NCBI GenBank assembly: GCA_964539115.1 | Contig: CAZIHY010000028.1 | Location: 1 to 23,353, forward strand | Origin: CAKSXP01 sp964539115 | Lineage (GTDB): Bacteria > Bacillota > Clostridia > Oscillospirales > Oscillospiraceae | DNA length: 23,353 bases | Reading direction: 5' to 3' | Shown here: positions 14,601-21,619 of the stretch, piece after piece | How the letters are laid out: each line of letters opens with the position of its first letter | Numbering within the stretch: position 1 is the stretch's first letter | Notes under the pieces: model-generated | The model's database searches: none | The model's input: the letters and a program-made list of their open reading frames with translations, nothing else | What the model was told of the DNA's origin: nothing | Translations under genes and position numbers: made by a program

Positions 14601-14714
14601 CCACTAATTTCGTAGGGTTTTAATTCATACGGCGGTGGATGTAGAGAAAAATCTTTATCTGGGAGAAGATTCCGAAGGTCCTTTTTAAGACTGAAGAGAA
14701 AAACACAGAAAGCA

Positions 14715-14757
14715 AAAAAACAGCCGCCGTCAAATCATTTGACGGCGGCTGTTTTTT
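14715..14757. terminator. Strong bidirectional terminator after the PhlG-like gene
   Basis: CAGCCGCCGTCAAAT (14721-14735) is exactly complementary to 14737-14751. A-run 14714-14720 and T-run 14752-14757 flank the arms, so the hairpin is followed by T residues in both directions. It begins 18 bases past the PhlG-like stop and separates that gene from the ene-reductase promoter. Confidence 0.9.
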
Positions 14758-14774
14758 GCTTTCAGGACGCTGCC

Positions 14775-15605
14775 TCAGAACGGCATGGTCTCGAAATTCT
14801 CGTACTTGTCGACGATCCCGACGTTTTCGGCGTAGATCTGCGGCAGAATGCAGGCGAGCCTGTGATACTCGCGGGCGCAGTGGGTGGTCTGGAACTTGAC
14901 GGTCTCGAACGGCGTGACCTTCGGCAGGTCGATGACCTGCTTGTTGATGATGCACTTGTCGTACCAGAAGTATGTACGCATTGAGAAACCGTTTTCGGTG
15001 TCGCGCAGGAAGCGGATAGACGGCGCGGTCGGATAGGGAAGGTCGGCGCGGGTGCCCTGGCAGCAGATGCAGGAGACGTTCTGCTCCTTGAACTTGACGG
15101 GATCGAAGCCGAAATCCTCGGGAGACATGAAGGAGATGCGGGTCGTGGTCGTGCCGATACCGCTGCGGGCGACGATGAAGTCGGAGGTGCCCCAGTTGCG
15201 CTCGCACCAATTCAGGTTAGTGTCGACGCGCTGGCGCAGATGCTGGGGGGACTGATGGACGCCGAAATGATCCTCGGGGTCCCAGATGCGGTAACGCACG
15301 TCCTCAAGGCCGTGCCATGCGAACCACCACTCGAACATCTCGCGGGTGCAGCCGGGGAAGTCGATGAGCTCGGCGACATAGCCAGTCCCGTCCTCCATCG
15401 TGCAGTAGCCGAGGTCGGGGGCATCGTAGTTCGGGTCGAGAAGCAGGTTTATATCCTCCAGGCGGAGGGCATTTTTGGGATCCATAGGCTCCTGAATAGT
15501 CGCCGCTACCTCGGGCGGGATGCTGGGGTCGGAATAGGGGAAATCAACATATTTTGCATAGGGCAGCTTCTGCTGCTCAGGTGTGAGTTTTTCAAAATAA
15601 GACAC
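14775..15605 (-). CDS. DAPG hydrolase (PhlG) / phloretin hydrolase family C-C hydrolase
   Basis: 276-residue cytosolic hydrolase. The family cleaves the C-C bond between an acyl group and a phloroglucinol ring: PhlG acts on 2,4-diacetylphloroglucinol, and phloretin hydrolase of Eubacterium ramulus splits phloretin to phloroglucinol and 3-(4-hydroxyphenyl)propionate. Seen: MFEWWFAWHGLEDVRYRIW (His98 and acidic residues), PEDHFGVHQSPQHLRQ (His113, His117), and the C-terminal HCAREYHRLACILPQIY (His242, Glu246), the likely zinc ligands. I chose the GTG at 15605 because AAGGAGG (15613-15619) is seven bases upstream; the longer reading to 15698 starts upstream of the promoter. It has its own promoter with an overlapping palindrome and a strong terminator. 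Exact substrate is inferred from family and neighbour. Confidence 0.85.
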   Translation of the reverse strand: MSYFEKLTPEQQKLPYAKYVDFPYSDPSIPPEVAATIQEPMDPKNALRLEDINLLLDPNYDAPDLGYCTMEDGTGYVAELIDFPGCTREMFEWWFAWHGLEDVRYRIWDPEDHFGVHQSPQHLRQRVDTNLNWCERNWGTSDFIVARSGIGTTTTRISFMSPEDFGFDPVKFKEQNVSCICCQGTRADLPYPTAPSIRFLRDTENGFSMRTYFWYDKCIINKQVIDLPKVTPFETVKFQTTHCAREYHRLACILPQIYAENVGIVDKYENFETMPF

Positions 15606-15627
15606 TCTTTTTCCTCCTTGTCTATAT

Positions 15628-15647
15628 ATTATAATTTGAATTATAAT
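15628..15647. repeat. Perfect 20-bp palindrome over the PhlG promoter -10, operator candidate
   Basis: ATTATAATT (15628-15636) and AATTATAAT (15639-15647) form a perfect 9-bp inverted repeat with a 2-base centre. It covers the -10 box (15640-15645) and the predicted transcription start near 15633. This is where TetR- or MarR-type repressors typically bind. A/T-rich sequence raises the chance of coincidence. Confidence 0.5.
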
Positions 15648-15668
15648 CCGTTCATTCGCCAGCGTCAA
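15640..15668 (-). promoter_or_regulatory. Sigma-A promoter of the PhlG-like gene
   Basis: On the minus strand TTGACG (15663-15668) and TATAAT (15640-15645) have a 17-base spacer. Predicted start near 15633 gives a leader of about 28 nt with the AAGGAGG SD. It lies just after the YeiH-like stop at 15710, so the hydrolase can be expressed independently. Confidence 0.8.
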
Positions 15669-15709
15669 GTGACGGATTTCCGGAAGCTTGAGAGGCATTT
15701 TCCGGGTTT

Positions 15710-16744
15710 TTACATCAAACCCAGCGCGTACTGCATAAGTATGCTGACCCCTGCGATGGACACCCAGCAGCAGAGCCCGAGCAGTATCGGCTTGCCGCCG
15801 CTTTTGACGAGCTTCACAATGTCTGTGTTCAGCCCGATGGCGGCCATAGCCATTATGATCAGGAACTTGCTCAGATCCTTAAAGGGCGAAAAAACGGAGG
15901 AGGGACAGCCCAGAGCTGTGGCAATAGTGGTGATAGCGGAGGCCGCAATGAACCATAGGATAAACATCGGGAAGATTTTTTTGAGGCTGACTCCGCCGCT
16001 CCCGGAAGTTTTCTCGCGCCGTGCGCGTACAAAGGCAAGAACAAGAGTTATCGGGATGATGGCCAGCGTGCGCGTGAGCTTTACGGTGACAGCCTTGTCC
16101 AGCGTCTGCGTGCCGAGCCCCCACATGCTGTCCCAAGTGGATGCAGCGGCTGTGACAGAGGAGGTGTCGTTGACGGCGGTTCCGGCAAATATGCCGAAGG
16201 CAGTACCGCTCGTTGTGTCCATGCCCAGAAGGGAACCGAGAGTCGGGAAGATCAGCGCGGCGATGACGTTGAACAGGAAAATGACGCTTATCGCCTGCGC
16301 AACTTCCTCGTCGTCAGCGTCGATGACGGTCGAGGTTGCGGCTACGGCGGAACCACCGCAGATCGATGAGCCGACGCCGATCAGCGTTGAGATGTTGCCG
16401 GGGATTTTGAGGGCCTTGTGCAGCACAAAAGCGACTATCAGCGAGGTAGCGATTGTGCAGATGATGATGGGAAGAGATTGTTTTCCTGTCTCGAGAACAA
16501 CGCGGAGATTGAGTCCAAAGCCGAGCAGGATGACTGCCCATTGCAAAACCTTTTTGGAAGTGAACTTGACACCGCTCTCGATAGAACTCTTGTTCTTTAT
16601 TACCAGGGCGAGGATCATGCCAATCAGGATTGCGACGACAGGGCCGCCGATGATAGGGAAAGCCTTTCCGACGAACCACGAAGGAATGGAAATCGCAAGA
16701 CATAGGAGAATTCCGGGCCAGTTTTTCTTTATCCAGCTTTTCAT
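15710..16744 (-). CDS. YeiH/UPF0324-family membrane transporter (putative sulfate-exporter family)
   Basis: 344-residue integral membrane protein with about ten hydrophobic segments and no signal peptide. Family hallmarks are VLQWAVILLGFGLNLRVVLETG (about 65-86) and the glycine-rich GVGSSICGGSAVAATSTVIDADDEEVAQAISVIFLFN (about 125-160), followed by GTAVNDTSSVTAAA. The family is annotated as putative sulfate exporters, but substrates are poorly established. I chose ATG 16744 with AGGA about nine bases upstream; an upstream TTG at 16810 falls inside the promoter. The next gene, 104 bases on, is the PhlG-like hydrolase. No convincing terminator lies between them, so read-through is likely. It might move an aromatic acid, bicarbonate or sulfur oxyanion; not determined. 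Confidence 0.85.
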   Translation of the reverse strand: MKSWIKKNWPGILLCLAISIPSWFVGKAFPIIGGPVVAILIGMILALVIKNKSSIESGVKFTSKKVLQWAVILLGFGLNLRVVLETGKQSLPIIICTIATSLIVAFVLHKALKIPGNISTLIGVGSSICGGSAVAATSTVIDADDEEVAQAISVIFLFNVIAALIFPTLGSLLGMDTTSGTAFGIFAGTAVNDTSSVTAAASTWDSMWGLGTQTLDKAVTVKLTRTLAIIPITLVLAFVRARREKTSGSGGVSLKKIFPMFILWFIAASAITTIATALGCPSSVFSPFKDLSKFLIIMAMAAIGLNTDIVKLVKSGGKPILLGLCCWVSIAGVSILMQYALGLM

Positions 16745-16781
16745 CAAAGCACCATCCTGTTGCGTATATACTATATTTATT

Positions 16782-16810
16782 ATTATATATTGCGCATAAC
16801 GGGATTTCAA
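16782..16810 (-). promoter_or_regulatory. Sigma-A promoter of the YeiH-like gene
   Basis: On the minus strand TTGAAA (16805-16810) and TATAAT (16782-16787) are separated by 17 bases. Predicted start near 16775 gives a leader of about 30 nt. It follows the carbamate kinase terminator, so this begins a new transcription unit. Confidence 0.75.
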
Positions 16811-16858
16811 TAGCTATTAATCCGCTTGCAAAGAATCCGCAAGGCTTTTTGATAAACT

Positions 16859-16888
16859 GAAAGAGCGCACTGATTCGTGCGCTCTTTC
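16859..16888. terminator. Terminator of the agmatine deiminase operon
   Basis: A perfect 12-bp stem (GAAAGAGCGCAC at 16859-16870 with GTGCGCTCTTTC at 16877-16888) with a 6-base loop lies directly after the carbamate kinase stop at 16891. On the minus strand TTT-containing sequence follows. It separates the agmatine operon from the YeiH-like gene. Confidence 0.85.
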
Positions 16889-16890
16889 GT

Positions 16891-17829
16891 TTACATTGTG
16901 ATAATGGTTCCGCTCTCTCCGGTCATGGCGAGCGGAGCTTTTTCAAGCGAGGCGATGACGGCTCTGCGCCCCGGCGCGGAGACGGCAAAGTCGATTGCGG
17001 CCTCGACCTTGGGCAGCATGCTGCCGGCGGCAAAATGCCCCTCTTTTGCGAGCTTCCGTGCCCGCTCCACACTTATCTCGTGCAGCTCTTCCTGATCGGG
17101 CTTTCCGAAGTTGAGGCAGACCCTGTCGACGGCCGTCAGGATGAAGAGATAGTCCGCGTTCACGAGCTTTGCCAAAAGCGCGGAGGCGAAGTCCTTGTCG
17201 ATAACGGCGGGAACTCCTTCAAAATCGCCGTCGGCGTTGCGAACGACGGGAATGCCTCCGCCGCCGCAGGCGATGACGATGAATTCGTGGTCAAGCAGGT
17301 TCAGGATGGAATCCTTTTCGACGATATCGACGGGCTTGGGCGAGGCGACACAGCGCCGCCAGCCGCGCCCCGAATCCTCGCGGAAAACAGCCTCCGGCTC
17401 GAGCAGCATCATAGTCTTCGCCTCCTCCTCGGAGTAGAACGCGCCGATGGGCTTGGTCGGGTTTTCAAACGCGGGATCGCGCCTGTCGACCTCGATCTGT
17501 GTTATAACGGTCGCTGCATGCCACGGCATACCCTCGCGCCTCAGCTCGCGCAGGATCCCATTTTGAAGATGGAAGCCGATATAACCCTGGCTGAGCGCGG
17601 TACACTCGGGCAGCGGGAAGCGCGCGACTTTTTCATTTATATCCGCGGCGGTATCGAGTCCCAGTTTTATCATGCCGACCTGCGGACCGTTGCCGTGGCT
17701 GACAATGATCTCATGGCCCTGTTTTATCAGACCGATGAGCGAGGGAGCGGCCTCGTTTATCCTGCGCATCTGCTCGACCGGCGTGTCACCGAGCGCGTTG
17801 CCGCCGAGCGCTATTACTATTCTGGCCAT
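16891..17829 (-). CDS. arcC: Carbamate kinase (agmatine pathway)
   Basis: 312-residue cytosolic kinase that transfers phosphate from carbamoyl phosphate to ADP, giving ATP, CO2 and ammonia. Signatures are VIALGGNALGDTP (residues 4-16), VSHGNGPQVGMIKLG (43-57), FHLQNGILREL and, near the middle, VIACGGGGIPVVRNADG, all standard for the family, as is the length. It is the last gene of the operon, starting two bases after the agmatine deiminase stop, so it is the energy-yielding last step of agmatine catabolism (the position called aguC or arcC in lactic acid bacteria). The operon ends at the hairpin just beyond it. Confidence 0.95.
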   Translation of the reverse strand: MARIVIALGGNALGDTPVEQMRRINEAAPSLIGLIKQGHEIIVSHGNGPQVGMIKLGLDTAADINEKVARFPLPECTALSQGYIGFHLQNGILRELRREGMPWHAATVITQIEVDRRDPAFENPTKPIGAFYSEEEAKTMMLLEPEAVFREDSGRGWRRCVASPKPVDIVEKDSILNLLDHEFIVIACGGGGIPVVRNADGDFEGVPAVIDKDFASALLAKLVNADYLFILTAVDRVCLNFGKPDQEELHEISVERARKLAKEGHFAAGSMLPKVEAAIDFAVSAPGRRAVIASLEKAPLAMTGESGTIITM

Positions 17830-17831
17830 TG

Positions 17832-18956
17832 TCAGCCCTGCCCTTTTTCAGTGCAGCGCTTGCCGCACGGCTGCTGCTGGGTGATGCAGTGGATGTTTCC
17901 GCCGCCGTAGACGACCTCGCGCGTCTTGACGCCGACGACTCTGCGGTCGGGGAACATCGCCTGCGCCTGCTCGATAGCGAGAGCGTCGTTTTCGTCGTCG
18001 TACTGGGGCAGGATTATACCGCCGTTTACGATGAGGAAGTTCATATAGGACGCGATGCAGGTCTCCCCGTCCTCACGGGGTATGGTGCCTTCGACAGCGT
18101 CGATGGTCTCCGCTCCGGACAGGGGCACGGGCTTTTTGGTCAGGCAGAGCTTGTGCACCTTGAGCTTGCGGCCCTTGGCGTCTGTCTCGTTTATGAGCGT
18201 ATTGTAAGCGGCCTGCGCCTGCTCGTAGAACGGGTGAGTCGGGTCGTCCGTCCAGATACAGGCCACCTCGCCGGGGGCGACAAAACAGGCAACGTCATCG
18301 ATGTGACCGTTTGTTTCGTCGGGATCGATGCCGTCCTTTATCCAGATGACCTTTTCACAGCCGAGATAATCGCAGAGCATCTTTTCGATCTCTTCCTTAC
18401 TCATGTCGGGATTGCGGCCCTCGGAGAGCAGGCACATCTCCGTGGTCATAACGGTGCCCTCTCCGTCGACATGGATGGAGCCGCCCTCGAGCACGAAGCC
18501 CTCGGTGCGGTAGGAATCGATGCCCTCGATCTCGCAGACTTTCTGAGCTATCTGGTCGTCGTTTGCCCACGGGAAGTAAAGACCGTCGTGAAGTCCGCCC
18601 CAGGCATTGAACTCCCAGTCGACAGCGCGCAGGCAGCCCTTGCTGTTGACGATAAGGGTAGGGCCGCAGTCGCGTATCCAGGCGTCGTCGTTGACGGCCT
18701 CGATAACGCGGATGTCCTCCGGCAGCCGCGCACGGGCATTCTGGTACTGCGCGGGAGAGACGAGCATGGTCACGGGCTCGAACTGCGATATGGCGACGGC
18801 AACATCTGCAAAAGCCTTCTGCGCAGGCTTGCCGCCGTTGCGCCAGTTGTCGTTGCGTTCGGGCCAGAGCATCCAAACGCCGTCCTGCGGTTCATATTCC
18901 GCGGGCATGCGGAAGCCGTCCTGTTTCGGGGTAGTTCCTGTTATTCTTTTTGCCAT
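17832..18956 (-). CDS. aguA: Agmatine deiminase
   Basis: 374-residue guanidino-group modifying enzyme converting agmatine to N-carbamoylputrescine and ammonia. The N-terminal MPAEYEPQDGVWMLWPERNDNWR (about 17-39) is highly typical, as are NDDAWIRDCGPT and EGGSIHVDGEGT. The catalytic Cys is in GGGNIHCITQQQP at residue 357, the same number as in the Enterococcus enzyme as I recall it. Length fits the family. It lies between the antiporter (16 bases) and carbamate kinase (2 bases), so the order is putrescine carbamoyltransferase, antiporter, deiminase, kinase, as in Enterococcus faecalis. GAAAGGAG-like SD precedes ATG 18956. Confidence 0.96.
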   Translation of the reverse strand: MAKRITGTTPKQDGFRMPAEYEPQDGVWMLWPERNDNWRNGGKPAQKAFADVAVAISQFEPVTMLVSPAQYQNARARLPEDIRVIEAVNDDAWIRDCGPTLIVNSKGCLRAVDWEFNAWGGLHDGLYFPWANDDQIAQKVCEIEGIDSYRTEGFVLEGGSIHVDGEGTVMTTEMCLLSEGRNPDMSKEEIEKMLCDYLGCEKVIWIKDGIDPDETNGHIDDVACFVAPGEVACIWTDDPTHPFYEQAQAAYNTLINETDAKGRKLKVHKLCLTKKPVPLSGAETIDAVEGTIPREDGETCIASYMNFLIVNGGIILPQYDDENDALAIEQAQAMFPDRRVVGVKTREVVYGGGNIHCITQQQPCGKRCTEKGQG

Positions 18957-18972
18957 TTATTTGGCTCCTTTC

Positions 18973-20337
18973 TCAATTTCTGGCTTTGCCGCTGATGCGT
19001 ATTATGATCTCGCCCAGCAGCAGGAATATTATAGAGCCGATAGTTATCGGCAGCACCTCGGCCAGCGTTTCGCTGTCAAAGGACAGCGGCACAGCCGTAA
19101 AGATTATGGAGATTATGATGAGCACCATAGGGACGTAAGCCATGATCTTGCGCATGGTGCTGCCTCCGGAGACGCGGAATGGACGCTCATGTTCGGGGTC
19201 CGTTTCGCGCAGTCGGAGGAATGCCGGAAAGATCGGCAGATATGACAGCAGAAACATGACAAGGTTCAGTGCAAAGAAACTCCAGAACAGGTTTGGATCA
19301 GTCATGAACGCGCCGATGACGACAACAATGGAAGCAACTATGCCGTTCATGATCGCAGTGCCGATGGGCATTTCATTTTTCCGGCTGCGCTTTGCATAGA
19401 CGGCGGGCAGATCGTGATTGTCGGCGGCATAGGCGGCAACGCTGTTGACGCCGAGTGACCAGGAGATCATGTTGCCGAAGAGCGTAACGAGGAACAGAAG
19501 AGCCATCAAACTTATGAAAAGCCCTCCCGTGCTGCCCGTCAGCATCATCATTGCGTCAAGCAGACCGGTATCCGCGCTGATCTGGTTGCTGGGAATGGCG
19601 ACGCCGATGCCGAATGCACAGAAGATATATATCGCGGCTATCACAATACCGCCGGTTATAATAGCGCGAGGGATCTCCCTTTTAGGATTCTGCATGGAAT
19701 CGGCGAAGGTACAGATGACCTCGAAGCCAAGGCAGTTGAATATGATTACAGAAATATATGACAGGCTGCTCAGATCAAAGCTCGGCAGAAGTGAACGCGG
19801 GGTTATTGCGTTTGCGGTGCCGCCGGTTATGGCGCCGTAGATACCGAGTCCACCCATGATGAGCGCGAGCAGCACCTTGATTACGGCGCAGCCGTTGAGT
19901 ATCCATGCGCTGTCGCTGACGGGATAAAAGCTGATCCAAACGACGATCCAGATGAACGCAAGCTCGACAATGAGCGATGTGATAGCTCCAAACTCGATGC
20001 CGAATATGAATGTCAGCAGGTCGGGACACATGACAGCGAGCGAGGCCATCCACAGTGGGAAGTTGATCCAGTAATACCAGGCGACGCGCCCCGCGGTGCG
20101 GCCGGTGGGATACGCCGCGCGCACCCAGTCATACATGCCGCCGTCCCCGTTGTATGAGGTCCCGAGCTCCGAGGAGATGAGCCCGTAGGGCAGCAGGAAG
20201 GCGACTATCATAAACAGCCACCAGAAATACTGTGAGTTTCCCAGAGAGGCGACGGGAGCCGCCGCCTCTGCCACGAAAACCACACAGATAACGGTCAGAA
20301 TGGCGCTTGCCAGTCTGAATTTTTTAGGATTTGACAT
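18973..20337 (-). CDS. aguD: APC-family antiporter, probably agmatine/putrescine exchanger
   Basis: 454-residue membrane protein with about twelve hydrophobic segments. The N-terminus KKFRLASAILTVICVVFVAEAAAPVASLGNSQYF and the following GLISSELGTSYNGDGGMYDWVRAAYP are typical of APC amino acid/polyamine exchangers; later segments include FNCLGFEVICTFADSMQNPKREIPRAI. Placement between putrescine carbamoyltransferase and agmatine deiminase makes it the agmatine-in/putrescine-out antiporter, which needs no energy of its own. Substrate is inferred from the operon; the family alone would allow other amines or amino acids. Confidence 0.9.
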   Translation of the reverse strand: MSNPKKFRLASAILTVICVVFVAEAAAPVASLGNSQYFWWLFMIVAFLLPYGLISSELGTSYNGDGGMYDWVRAAYPTGRTAGRVAWYYWINFPLWMASLAVMCPDLLTFIFGIEFGAITSLIVELAFIWIVVWISFYPVSDSAWILNGCAVIKVLLALIMGGLGIYGAITGGTANAITPRSLLPSFDLSSLSYISVIIFNCLGFEVICTFADSMQNPKREIPRAIITGGIVIAAIYIFCAFGIGVAIPSNQISADTGLLDAMMMLTGSTGGLFISLMALLFLVTLFGNMISWSLGVNSVAAYAADNHDLPAVYAKRSRKNEMPIGTAIMNGIVASIVVVIGAFMTDPNLFWSFFALNLVMFLLSYLPIFPAFLRLRETDPEHERPFRVSGGSTMRKIMAYVPMVLIIISIIFTAVPLSFDSETLAEVLPITIGSIIFLLLGEIIIRISGKARN

Positions 20338-20380
20338 ACTTCTTTTCCTCTCCGTTTCATGAGGTTGTAGCTAGGTTATA

Positions 20381-21397
20381 TCAGATAATGCCGCGCTCGC
20401 ACATGAAGGCGTCAAGCTCTTCGCGGGCCGCTGCCTGCGCAAGCTCGCTCTCGGGCTTCTGGTAGCGGGTAAGATAAACGAGAAGTCCGCGCATTGCGGT
20501 GAGGCGGTTTCCGGCCTGTTCCCAGCAGAGGGAGGCGGCGGAATCCGCGACCTCGTTGGTGACGTCCTCGCCTCGCGTCGCGGGCAGGCAGTGCAGGAAC
20601 TTGCAGCCGAGGTTTCCGAGCTGCATCAGCTCGCGGTTTACCTGATAGTCTCCGAAAATACGAACACGCTCTTCCTTGGGCAGCTCGCTTTCGTAGAGGC
20701 CGTACCAGACGTCGGTATAGATAAAGTCTGCGCCACGGACGGCCTCGCGGTCGTCTGTGACGAGCCAGGAGCCGCCGCTTTCATGGCAGTTTTTCTCAAG
20801 AATAGCCTTGTGATGCTCGTTCAAATGGTGGGTCTTGGGGCCGTACTGGACAAAATTCATGCCGAGGTGAGTGGTTATAAAGCCGGTAGAGGCGCAAACC
20901 TGCGTCGCATCGCCGACAAAGACTATCTTGCAGTCCTGAAGGCGTTTGCCGCGCGGCAGGTTTTCAACTATGGTGCACATATCGCCTATTTCCTGGGTCG
21001 GATGGTTGTAGTCGCTCATACCGTTGAGGACGGGCACGGAGCAGGCTTCGGCAAGGTCAACGACAGTCTTGTGCTCGCTCACTCGCGCCATGACGATGTC
21101 GACCAGATAGCTGAGCACCTTTCCGGTGTCGCCTATGGTCTCGTGACCGCCAAGCTGTATCATGCCGGGTCCGAGATACTGGGCGTGGCCGCCGAGCTGC
21201 TGCATTGCGGTCTCAAACGAAACACGGGTACGGGTGGAGGATTGCTGGAATATCATGCCAAGAGTCTTGCCCTCCAGAAGCGGAGGATGATATCCGGTTT
21301 TTATACACTTTTTGATTTGAAGTGAAAGCTCGATAATATCCATGAGCTCACGGCGGCTGTATTCCTGCGTGTCTATAAAATCTTTGAATTTATGCAT
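20381..21397 (-). CDS. aguB: Putrescine carbamoyltransferase
   Basis: 338-residue carbamoyltransferase working catabolically: N-carbamoylputrescine plus phosphate to putrescine and carbamoyl phosphate. Seen: carbamoyl-phosphate loop SSTRTRVSFE (about 53-62), NHPTQE (about 133-138) and HCLPATRGEDVTNEV (near 275). The segment TDVWYGLYESELPKEER differs from the ornithine enzyme, which has an SMG loop there; the YGLYE form, plus the C-terminal helix after LVYLTRYQ, fits putrescine carbamoyltransferase. I chose ATG 21397 with AAAGGGA about eight bases upstream; the longer reading to 21460 adds 21 residues with no family similarity. First gene of the agmatine operon, 43 bases before the antiporter gene. 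Confidence 0.93.
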   Translation of the reverse strand: MHKFKDFIDTQEYSRRELMDIIELSLQIKKCIKTGYHPPLLEGKTLGMIFQQSSTRTRVSFETAMQQLGGHAQYLGPGMIQLGGHETIGDTGKVLSYLVDIVMARVSEHKTVVDLAEACSVPVLNGMSDYNHPTQEIGDMCTIVENLPRGKRLQDCKIVFVGDATQVCASTGFITTHLGMNFVQYGPKTHHLNEHHKAILEKNCHESGGSWLVTDDREAVRGADFIYTDVWYGLYESELPKEERVRIFGDYQVNRELMQLGNLGCKFLHCLPATRGEDVTNEVADSAASLCWEQAGNRLTAMRGLLVYLTRYQKPESELAQAAAREELDAFMCERGII

Positions 21398-21509
21398 TGT
21401 TTTTCCCTTTCTGAAATCTGAGTTGTCGGCAATGTTGTCGCATCTAGTATGTGCAGACATTGAAGGAATACATGCAGCAGGGAAAAATTGCTTTTTAAAT
21501 GCAAAAAAA

Positions 21510-21536
21510 CCCCGAAATCAATAAATTGATACGGGG
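21510..21536 (-). terminator. Second intrinsic terminator upstream of the agmatine operon
   Basis: CCCCG (21510-21514) pairs with CGGGG (21532-21536) and ATCAAT (21517-21522) with ATTGAT (21525-21530), with a small internal loop. On the minus strand the stem is followed by TTTTTTT. It is 113 bases before the agmatine-operon start and 8 bases beyond the first terminator. It is either the second of a tandem pair or an attenuator of the agmatine operon; no promoter consensus could be found between it and aguB. Confidence 0.8.
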
Positions 21537-21544
21537 AATATGAC

Positions 21545-21586
21545 AAAAACAACAAGGTCAGGCAGCCGCCTGACCTTGTTGTTTTT
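21545..21586. terminator. Strong terminator after the solute-binding lipoprotein gene
   Basis: A perfect 19-bp stem (21545-21563 with 21568-21586) has the 4-base loop AGCC and A-run/T-run flanks, so it can act both ways. It lies 34 bases beyond the lipoprotein gene stop (21620). Confidence 0.9.
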
Positions 21587-21619
21587 TAATGCTGCTTTGC
21601 GGTAAAGGAGGTTTATTAT

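Larger units (their letters stand above)
14434..14714 (-). promoter_or_regulatory. Regulatory region of the ene-reductase gene (no coding sequence)
   Basis: This gap holds the ene-reductase promoter at 14572-14600, an A/T-rich leader of about 130 nt and two inverted repeats: TAACTA-8-TAGTTA at 14504-14523 and TTAAC-6-GTTAA at 14534-14549. Both lie downstream of the predicted start near 14565, where a bound repressor could block elongation. The segment 14601-14714 shows only A/T-rich sequence. No tRNA or small gene is seen. Confidence 0.55.

Noticed and set aside
14620..15210. 196-codon minus-strand open frame
   Set aside because: Different frame inside the PhlG-like gene; Arg/His-rich out-of-frame product that reads through the strong terminator at 14715-14757.
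15240..16799. 519-codon plus-strand open frame
   Set aside because: Antisense to the YeiH-like gene and part of the PhlG-like gene, and it runs through two mapped promoters. No SD and no family resemblance.
17829..18995. 388-codon plus-strand open frame
   Set aside because: Antisense mirror of agmatine deiminase, which has its full catalytic motif; no SD or motif on the plus strand.
20381..21397. Ornithine carbamoyltransferase
   Set aside because: The ornithine-binding SMG loop is absent and replaced by the YGLYE segment, and the gene begins an operon with agmatine deiminase and carbamate kinase.
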